Below, one piece after another: positions 1 to 5,508 of a stretch of 6,464 nt of DNA (positions are counted from its first letter, which is position 1; each line of letters starts with the position of its first letter). The DNA lies in NCBI GenBank assembly GCA_025934455.1, contig JAICYA010000124.1, positions 1 to 6,464 on the forward strand, written 5' to 3'. This stretch comes from Rudaea sp. (GTDB lineage Bacteria; Pseudomonadota; Gammaproteobacteria; Xanthomonadales; Rhodanobacteraceae). Under the pieces are notes generated by a model that did no database searches, had not been told where the DNA came from, and worked only from the letters and a program-made list of their open reading frames with translations. The position numbers were made by a program, and so were the translations under genes.

Positions 1-2651
1 TCGCTCGCGACGGGATTCACCAGCACCGTGCGCGCGCCTTCGGCGGTCGGGTGCGAGTTCACCAGCAACTGCACCATCTGGCTTGGCGCGATGCGCAGCA
101 GACGGTACGGATTCTCCGCGGCGGTCAGCGGACTGCCATTGATCGCCAGAATGTAGTCGCCGGGCTTCACGTCCACGCCGACCTGCGTCAGCGGCGAACG
201 GTAGCGCGGTTCGTCGTTCTCGCCACGGAACACCGTGGCGATGCGGTAGCGTCCGCTCGCGGCATCCAGCGTGAAGTCGGCGCCGAGCAGGCCGACATGC
301 GGCTTCTTCGGCAGGCCCAGGTCGCCGCCGGACACGTAGGTGTGCGAGTTGGACAACTCGGCGATCATCTCGCCGAGTACGTAGTTGAGGTCGGTTCGGT
401 CACCCACGTACTGCAGCAGCGGCTCGTACTTGGCGCGGATCGCGCGCCAGTCGTAGCCGTTCATGTTGGTGACGTAGAAGTAGTCGCGATAGCGGCGCCA
501 CACGTCGTTGAAGATCTCGGCGTATTCGGCCTTCGGATCCACGCGCATGAACAGGCCGTCGAGCTTGACGTCCTTGGCCTCGGGCTTGGCCGCGCTCACG
601 TCGATCGCCTTGAAGTCCTCGCCATCGCGCAGCAGCAGCGTCGCGCCGTCGCCCGCCAGCGCCAGGGCGGGCCCGCCGCCGCCTTCCTCGCCGCCTGCGC
701 CGTGGCTCTTGAAGGTGTAGACGTCTTCAGCCTTGCGCTGCTTGAACGACCACGCTTTGACCTTGGTCGCGACCACGCTGGTGCGGCCCAGGTACGGAGC
801 GCCGCCGGTGGCGAACAGGATCGCCTTGCGCGTGACGGCCAGCCAGCCGACGTTGTCCGGGTCTATCGGCGCGCGGATCGCGCGCTGCTCGATGCCGGCG
901 AAGTCGATGCGGTCGTCGACCGCTGCCTCGGGCTTGCTTTTCTTGTCGGCCTTGTCGTCGTGCTGATCGGCCTTGTCCTTGTCGTCGCCAGTCGCGCTAT
1001 CGTTGCGCGGCGCGAACGGATCGGCCACGCCCGGGCGCAGTGCGTAGGCGAGGATCTGCGTCGTGCGGTTGGCGGCAAAATCCAGCTCCGCCTGCGACAT
1101 CAGCGGCGCCCACTCGCGGTTGCCGAGGAAGTACAAGTACTTGCCGTCGGCCGTAAACGCGGGGCTGAACGCGTCGAAATACTCGCGCCCGAGCTCGGTC
1201 GCCTTGCCGGTGCCGAGATCGTACACGTACAACCGCGACTGCCCGGTATCCTTGTCGGTCAGCGAATACGCGAGGTAATGCGAGCCCGGGGACCAGGCGT
1301 AGTCGCGCCGGCTCACGTTGGCATCCTGCGCGATCACCTTGTCGGCGTTACCCCCGGTCGCGTCGAGCAGATGGATGCGATTGGCCGAATCCACGAACGC
1401 GATGTGCTTGCCGTCGGGCGACCAGCGCGGCGCGTACAGGCGGCCAATCACGCCGCGGGTCAGCATCCGCGCATCCGTGCCGTCGGCGTTGCGCGTCCAG
1501 ATTTCTTCCTCGCTGCTTTCGTCGGAGACATAGGCGATGCGTTTGCCGTCCGCCGACCAGGCGACCTCGCGCTCGTGCGCGCCAGGCGTGCGGGTCAGAT
1601 CCAGGGTGACGCCGTGTTCGAGTGGCAGGCTGAACACGTCTCCACGGGCGACGATCGCGGCGCGCTTGCCGTTCGCACTCAGGGCGAAATCCTCGACGTG
1701 CTCCCTGACGTCGCGCTCGGACGCGCGCGCGGCGACGAGATCGCTCGGCACCGCGATGTCGAGCGCGCGGTCCTTGCCGTTGCGGGTGTCGTAAACATGC
1801 AGCGCGCCGGTCACCTCGTACACGATCTGGCCGGCCCGATCGCCGCTGGCCCAGCGCGCATCGTCGGTCGCGTAGTTCGTCAATTGCGCGGTCTGGCCGC
1901 TGCCGGTGTCGTAGCGGTACAGGTTCAGGTGCGGCCCGCGGTCGGACAGGAAATAAATCGCGTTGCCAATCCATACCGGATCGCGATCGGTGTTCACGTC
2001 ATTGGTGATGTTCTTCGCCGACTTCGAAGCGAAGTCGTAGATGAACAGATCCTGCGCCCAGCCGCCCTTGTAACGGTCCCAGTCGCGGAAGTCGCGGAAC
2101 TTGGGCGAATACACGATCTGCCTGGCGTCCGGCGAGTAGCGCGCCACACCCGAGGTCGGCATCGGCAACGCCGTGGCCAAGCCGCCGGCAACCGGCACGG
2201 TGAATACGCGTGGATTGGAAATGCTGCGCGATTCGCGCCACGAGCGGAACAACACTGCCGTACCATCCGGCGTCCAGCCGTAGACCTGGTTGTCGAAACC
2301 CCAGCGCTGCGGCAGCGGCCCCATCGCCGGATAGAACGTCAACTGCTTCGGCTCGCCGCCGACGGCGGAAACCACATACACCTGGCTGTCGCCGCCGTAC
2401 TGGCCGGTGAAGGCGACCTGCCGGCAGTCCGGCGAGAAGCGTGCGGCCATCTCCAGGCCCGGTCCCGCGGTCAGGCGGATCGCGGTGCCGCCCTGCGTGG
2501 AAGCTGTCCACAGATCGCCCGCATAGGTGAACACGACGCGATCGCCGCAGACGTCGGGAAAGCGCAGCAATTTCGTTTGCGCCGACGCGGCGCTGGCGCT
2601 GGCGACCAAGAGCAATCCAGCCAGCAGTCGAATGATGGGCATGCGAGTCAT
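1..2651 (-). CDS. Exported tricorn-type S41 family serine protease, C-terminus missing (cut by window edge)
   Basis: Tricorn proteases cut proteins or long peptides into short peptides through a C-terminal S41 catalytic domain fed by beta-propellers. The reading frame is open for 883 codons from the ATG at 2651 to the left edge. Seen in order: a signal peptide (MTRMPIIRLLAGLLLVASAS, likely cut after A24 of ASA-Q); the tricorn opening RFPDVCGDRVVFTYAGDLW (about 31-49); propeller blades with TolB/WD-like repeats such as WTPDGT, YSPDAR, WSADGKRIAYVSD and WSPDGKHIAFVD (about 30-680); a charged linker (550-580); the helical C1 domain (about 696-780) with SNSHTYV, whose His770 matches the catalytic His746 of Thermoplasma tricorn; and a PDZ domain (about 784-855, VKPGDYILAINGSPL). 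The C2 domain with the nucleophilic serine lies outside the window; full-length relatives have about 1,050-1,100 residues. The start at 2651 is preferred over the ATG at 2642 because AGGGG lies 7 nt upstream of it. The signal peptide implies a periplasmic enzyme, unlike the cytosolic archaeal one. Confidence 0.93.
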   Translation of the reverse strand, partial: MTRMPIIRLLAGLLLVASASAASAQTKLLRFPDVCGDRVVFTYAGDLWTASTQGGTAIRLTAGPGLEMAARFSPDCRQVAFTGQYGGDSQVYVVSAVGGEPKQLTFYPAMGPLPQRWGFDNQVYGWTPDGTAVLFRSWRESRSISNPRVFTVPVAGGLATALPMPTSGVARYSPDARQIVYSPKFRDFRDWDRYKGGWAQDLFIYDFASKSAKNITNDVNTDRDPVWIGNAIYFLSDRGPHLNLYRYDTGSGQTAQLTNYATDDARWASGDRAGQIVYEVTGALHVYDTRNGKDRALDIAVPSDLVAARASERDVREHVEDFALSANGKRAAIVARGDVFSLPLEHGVTLDLTRTPGAHEREVAWSADGKRIAYVSDESSEEEIWTRNADGTDARMLTRGVIGRLYAPRWSPDGKHIAFVDSANRIHLLDATGGNADKVIAQDANVSRRDYAWSPGSHYLAYSLTDKDTGQSRLYVYDLGTGKATELGREYFDAFSPAFTADGKYLYFLGNREWAPLMSQAELDFAANRTTQILAYALRPGVADPFAPRNDSATGDDKDKADQHDDKADKKSKPEAAVDDRIDFAGIEQRAIRAPIDPDNVGWLAVTRKAILFATGGAPYLGRTSVVATKVKAWSFKQRKAEDVYTFKSHGAGGEEGGGGPALALAGDGATLLLRDGEDFKAIDVSAAKPEAKDVKLDGLFMRVDPKAEYAEIFNDVWRRYRDYFYVTNMNGYDWRAIRAKYEPLLQYVGDRTDLNYVLGEMIAELSNSHTYVSGGDLGLPKKPHVGLLGADFTLDAASGRYRIATVFRGENDEPRYRSPLTQVGVDVKPGDYILAINGSPLTAAENPYRLLRIAPSQMVQLLVNSHPTAEGARTVLVNPVAS

Positions 2652-2779
2652 CGTGGAACCCCTGATTCAGGAAGCGAACAGGGGAGTTTAACGGCTTGCA
2701 CGCACCGGGGCAGGGGCAAAAGTCATGGATGGGGTCTCGCCCGGGTCTGTTAGACTTGAGAGCTGTTTCTGGAGAGTGC
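2652..2779. promoter_or_regulatory. Divergent intergenic region between the tricorn gene and the 115-aa ORF
   Basis: This 128-bp gap must hold the promoters of both divergent genes. No convincing sigma70 pair is visible on either strand. The best minus-strand -10 candidate is TAAACT (2690-2685, 4 of 6 matches), without a -35 at proper distance. On the plus strand, a short dyad GTCT-GTT-AGAC (2745-2755), flanked by TCTC (2735-2738) and GAGA (2758-2761), lies just upstream of the GGAG ribosome-binding site of the downstream ORF. It could be an operator or mere chance. The promoter assignment rests on gene orientation only. Confidence 0.4.
2659..2684 (-). promoter_or_regulatory. Inverted repeat in the tricorn leader that includes its Shine-Dalgarno sequence
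   Basis: Read on the minus strand, CCCCTG (2684-2679) and CAGGGG (2664-2659) are perfect 6-bp complements separated by 14 nt. The second arm contains AGGGG, the Shine-Dalgarno sequence 7 nt before the tricorn ATG. The spacer side adds a smaller dyad, CCTGA-A-TCAGG (2671-2661), overlapping the same arm. If transcribed, the long pairing would hide the ribosome-binding site; as DNA, the short dyad could be an operator half-site pair. The arms are short and function is inferred, not shown. Confidence 0.35.
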
Positions 2780-3127
2780 ATGTCCACGCAACGCTACTAC
2801 CTGTCCATCGACGATCTGGCCAAGGCGCGCGGCCAGATCAACGAGTTGTCGTTCCATGGCAATTCGCCCGACAGCTTCGCCGCCCTGCTCCAATCGGCAT
2901 TGCGCGAGCCCACGTTGTGGCGGCGCTGGCGCGCGATGCAACCGGATCCGGACGCCGTCGATCCCGCGCTGGGCGCGAGCGACCCGCAAGCCACGGTCAG
3001 CGCCGAACAGGCCGACATGCACACCGACATCGTCGTTACCACCAGCCTGCCACATGCCATCCTCAAACACCGCCTGACCCTGCTGGTCGGCGCGCACTGG
3101 AGCTTGCGCGACGTCAAGACTGCGTGA
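2780..3127 (+). CDS. Uncharacterised 115-residue protein
   Basis: I do not recognise a named family. The ATG at 2780 is preceded by GGAG with a 5-nt spacer, which decides this start over the in-frame ATG at 2696 that has no ribosome-binding site. The product begins MSTQRYYLSIDDLAKARGQI and looks soluble: no signal peptide, no membrane segment, no cysteine. The N-terminal half (about 8-65) looks largely helical with basic and aromatic residues (LREPTLWRRWRAM). A Pro/Asp/Ala-rich stretch follows (about 55-75), and the C-terminal part (about 80-115) has short beta-like segments (TDIVVTT, RLTLLVGAHW). Base composition and codon use match the neighbours, which supports a real gene. It lies 53 bp before dcp on the same strand with no terminator between them, so cotranscription is possible. 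No function is proposed. Confidence 0.72.
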   Translation: MSTQRYYLSIDDLAKARGQINELSFHGNSPDSFAALLQSALREPTLWRRWRAMQPDPDAVDPALGASDPQATVSAEQADMHTDIVVTTSLPHAILKHRLTLLVGAHWSLRDVKTA

Positions 3128-3180
3128 CGCCGGGTGAATCCGTTGTTTCTTCCATTCGTATACTTCGTGGAGTTCTTGCC

Positions 3181-5364
3181 ATGTTCCGAATCCGTTTGCT
3201 GCCCGTCGCCATGACTGCCGTGCTCGCCGCCTGCGCGCAAGCACCGCAAAAACCCGAACCGGCCAAGGCCGCCGCGGTCGCGCCGGCGTCGCAGCACGTC
3301 AATCCGTTCCTGACGGCCAGCACGCTGCCGTTCCAGGCGCCACCGTTCGACAAGATCACCGATGCCGACTACCAGCCAGCGATCGAGGAAGGCATGCGCC
3401 AGCAACTTGCCGATGTCGGCAGGATCGCGAACGATCCGTCGCCGCCGACCTTCGAGAACACCTATGTGGCGCTGGAGAAGACCGGCACCCTGCTGTATCG
3501 CGTCATGGCTGTATTCAACGGCGTCAGCGGCGCGAATACCGACGACACCCTGCAAAAATTGCAGGAAACCGAAGCGCCGAAACTGGCCGCACACCAGGAT
3601 GCGATCTATCTCAACGGCAAGCTCTTCGCACGCATCGACACGGTGTACAACGAACGCGCAAAATTGAAGCTGGATCCTGAATCGCTGCGCCTGGTCGAAG
3701 TCGTGCACGCCAACTTCGTCCGCGCCGGCGCCAAACTGTCGGCAGCGAACAAGGGCAAACTCGAAGCGTTGAACAAGGAAGAATCTTCGCTCAGCGCCGG
3801 CTTCGTCAACAAGCTGCTCGCCGCCGCCAAGGCCGGCGCGCTGGTCGTCGACGACAAGGCCAAGCTTGCCGGCATGTCCGCTGCCGACATCGCCGCCGCC
3901 GCGCAGGATGCCAAGGCACGCGGCCTGGACGGCAAATGGGTGGTACCGCTGCAGAACACCACGCAGCAGCCAGCCCTGCAGGACCTCAGCGACCGTGCCA
4001 CGCGCCAGGCGCTGTTTGAAGCCTCGTGGAACCGCGCCGAGCATGGCGACGCCAACGACACGCGCGCCACCATCGAGCGCCTCGCCCAACTGCGCGCCGA
4101 AAAGACCAAGCTGCTCGGCTTCCCGAACTTCGCGGCATGGAGCCTGCAGGATCAGATGGCCAAGAATCCGGCCACCGTATTCGCCTTCATGCACAAGCTT
4201 GCACCCGCCGCGGTCGCACGCGCACGCGTCGAGGCGCACGATATCCAGGCCATGATCGACAAGGATCAGAAAGCGCTCGGCAAGCCGTCGTTCAAGCTCG
4301 AACCCTGGGATTGGGAGCACTACGCCGAACAGGTGCGCAAGGCGAAATACGACCTCGACGAAAGCCAGATCAAGCCGTATTTCGAGTTGAACAACGTGCT
4401 GGAAAACGGCGTGTTCTACGCCGCGCACCAGTTGTACGGCCTGAATTTCAAGGAACGCCACGACATTCCGGTCTATCAGCCCGACGTGCGTGTGTTCGAG
4501 GTGTCCAACGCCGACGGTTCGCCGCTCGCGCTGTTCTATTGCGACTACTTCAAGCGCGACAACAAGAACGGCGGCGCGTGGATGGACAACTTTGTCGGCC
4601 AGTCGAAACTGCTCGGCACGAAACCCGTCATCTACAACGTCGCCAACTTCACCAAGCCGGCGCCCGGCCAGCCGGCGCTGCTGTCGTGGGACGACGTGAT
4701 CACCATGTTCCACGAGTTCGGCCATGCCCTGCACGGCATGTTCGCGAACGAGGAATATCCGACGCTGTCCGGCACGAACACGGCGCGCGACTTCGTCGAA
4801 TTCCCGTCGCAGTTCAACGAACATTGGGCCAGCGTGCCGGAAGTCTTCGATCACTTCGCCAAGCACCACCAGACCGGCGCGGCGATGCCGGCCGATCTTG
4901 TCGCCAAGATGCGCAAGGCCGGCCAGTTCAACAAGGGCTACGACATGACGGAGGCGATCGCCGCCGCGCTGCTCGACATGGAATGGCACACCCTGCCGGC
5001 GAGCGCGCCGTTGCAGAACGCGGACAAGTTCGAGGTCGCCGCGCTGAAGAAGGACAAGGTGAACCTGAGCTACGTGCCGCCGCGCTACCGCTCCAGCTAC
5101 TTCCTGCACATCTGGGGCAACGGCTATTCCGCCGGTTACTACGCCTACTCCTGGACGCAGATGCTCGCCGACGACGCCTACGAATGGTTCAAGGAACACG
5201 GCGGCCTGACCCGCGAAAACGGCGATCGCTTCCGCGCCATGGTGCTCTCGCGCGGCAACAGCGAGGATCTGGCCAAGATGTACCACGACTGGCGCGGCAA
5301 GGATCCGAGCATCGAACCGATGCTGATCGACCGCGGATTGAAGGCGGCGCCGAAAAAGAAGTAG
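3181..5364 (+). CDS. dcp: Dipeptidyl carboxypeptidase Dcp, M3 zinc metallopeptidase, predicted lipoprotein
   Basis: Dcp removes dipeptides from the C-termini of short peptides using one zinc ion. The 727-residue product starts at the ATG at 3181, with GGAG 8 nt upstream. The N-terminus MFRIRLLPVAMTAVLAAC is a lipoprotein signal with lipobox LAAC and lipidated Cys18; Ala at +2 fits outer-membrane sorting by the E. coli rule. A Pro/Ala-rich tether (about 19-40) leads into the Dcp N-terminal helical region (NPFLTASTLPFQAPPFD onward). The zinc site is complete: HEFGH at 511-515 (ligands His511 and His515, catalytic Glu512) and third ligand Glu540 in DFVEFPSQFNEHW. The substrate-binding stretch HIWGNGYSAGYYAY (643-656) and the tail GLTRENGDRF...SRGNSEDL...DWRGKDP closely resemble E. 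coli Dcp (about 680 residues) as I remember it, which favours Dcp over oligopeptidase A. The extra length is the signal and tether. A strong terminator follows 25 bp after the stop. Confidence 0.95.
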   Translation: MFRIRLLPVAMTAVLAACAQAPQKPEPAKAAAVAPASQHVNPFLTASTLPFQAPPFDKITDADYQPAIEEGMRQQLADVGRIANDPSPPTFENTYVALEKTGTLLYRVMAVFNGVSGANTDDTLQKLQETEAPKLAAHQDAIYLNGKLFARIDTVYNERAKLKLDPESLRLVEVVHANFVRAGAKLSAANKGKLEALNKEESSLSAGFVNKLLAAAKAGALVVDDKAKLAGMSAADIAAAAQDAKARGLDGKWVVPLQNTTQQPALQDLSDRATRQALFEASWNRAEHGDANDTRATIERLAQLRAEKTKLLGFPNFAAWSLQDQMAKNPATVFAFMHKLAPAAVARARVEAHDIQAMIDKDQKALGKPSFKLEPWDWEHYAEQVRKAKYDLDESQIKPYFELNNVLENGVFYAAHQLYGLNFKERHDIPVYQPDVRVFEVSNADGSPLALFYCDYFKRDNKNGGAWMDNFVGQSKLLGTKPVIYNVANFTKPAPGQPALLSWDDVITMFHEFGHALHGMFANEEYPTLSGTNTARDFVEFPSQFNEHWASVPEVFDHFAKHHQTGAAMPADLVAKMRKAGQFNKGYDMTEAIAAALLDMEWHTLPASAPLQNADKFEVAALKKDKVNLSYVPPRYRSSYFLHIWGNGYSAGYYAYSWTQMLADDAYEWFKEHGGLTRENGDRFRAMVLSRGNSEDLAKMYHDWRGKDPSIEPMLIDRGLKAAPKKK

Positions 5365-5389
5365 ACGTTGACGAAAGCAAGCAATCCTG

Positions 5390-5415
5390 AAGGCCCGCGC
5401 ATGCGGGCCTTTTTT
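5390..5415 (+). terminator. Rho-independent terminator after dcp
   Basis: A perfect 9-bp stem AAGGCCCGC / GCGGGCCTT (5390-5398 and 5403-5411) with a GCAT tetraloop is followed by a run of T ending at 5415 (six T from 5410). It ends the dcp transcript 25 bp after the stop codon and insulates dcp from the gene starting at 5509. The A residues before the stem are too few to make it a convincing bidirectional terminator. Confidence 0.93.
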
Positions 5416-5508
5416 ATGGATCAATGATTTACATTAAGCCATCGTTTTAACTTTGAAATAAACAGTATTTAACTAGCAAATAAATGAGTTTAACTTTAGA
5501 ATCTTGGC
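5416..5508 (+). promoter_or_regulatory. AT-rich promoter region of the wHTH-ATPase-STAS gene
   Basis: By eye only about a quarter to a third of the bases are G or C, in sharp contrast to the GC-rich genes on both sides. Two promoter placements are possible. One is a TTGAAA -35 (5453-5458) with a poor -10, CAAATA (5477-5482, 18-bp spacer). The other is a TAGAAT -10 (5497-5502, 5 of 6 matches to TATAAT) with no matching -35, which would start transcription at about 5509, on the start codon itself. Tandem repeats cover both placements, so the region is probably regulated. There is no Shine-Dalgarno sequence before the ATG. Confidence 0.55.
5446..5502 (+). repeat. Two and a half imperfect 22-bp tandem repeats (iteron-like, candidate operator)
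   Basis: TTTAACT occurs at 5446-5452, 5468-5474 and 5489-5495, so the units start 22 and 21 bp apart. The first two units also share AAATAAA at the same internal offset (5456-5462 and 5478-5484), giving two identical 7-mers separated by 3 variable bases. The third unit keeps TTTAACTTT and then GAAT (5499-5502) where the others have AAAT. A pitch of 21-22 bp is two DNA helical turns, which would place bound proteins on the same face. The array lies entirely between the dcp terminator and the start codon at 5509 and overlaps the candidate promoter elements. AT-rich DNA makes chance repeats likelier, but the regular spacing argues against chance. Confidence 0.65.

Noticed and set aside
2684..2692. 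GAGTTTAAC shared with 5486-5494, hinting at a common operator for tricorn and the right-hand regulator
   Set aside because: It is a single 9-base match with no repeated spacing or extended similarity around 2684. A chance match is a sufficient explanation.
51..2753. A 900-codon open frame on the plus strand opposite the tricorn gene
   Set aside because: Its product is Arg/Ala/Val/Gly-rich with no recognisable domain. The opposite strand encodes a clear tricorn protease. Long antisense frames are expected opposite genes with strong GC3 bias.
2696..2779. Longer start (ATG at 2696) for the 115-aa protein
   Set aside because: No ribosome-binding site precedes it, and it would use up most of the divergent promoter region. 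The ATG at 2780 has GGAG at a 5-nt spacing.
3159..3164. TATACT as a -10 element for a separate dcp promoter
   Set aside because: It matches 5 of 6 consensus bases, but no -35 stands at 15-19 bp, and transcription would start at about 3171, inside the GGAG ribosome-binding site of dcp.
2797..5424. An 875-codon open frame on the minus strand opposite the 115-aa ORF and dcp
   Set aside because: It is antisense to a complete, motif-intact Dcp, reads through the terminator region, and shows the same composition-driven pattern. No domain is visible.
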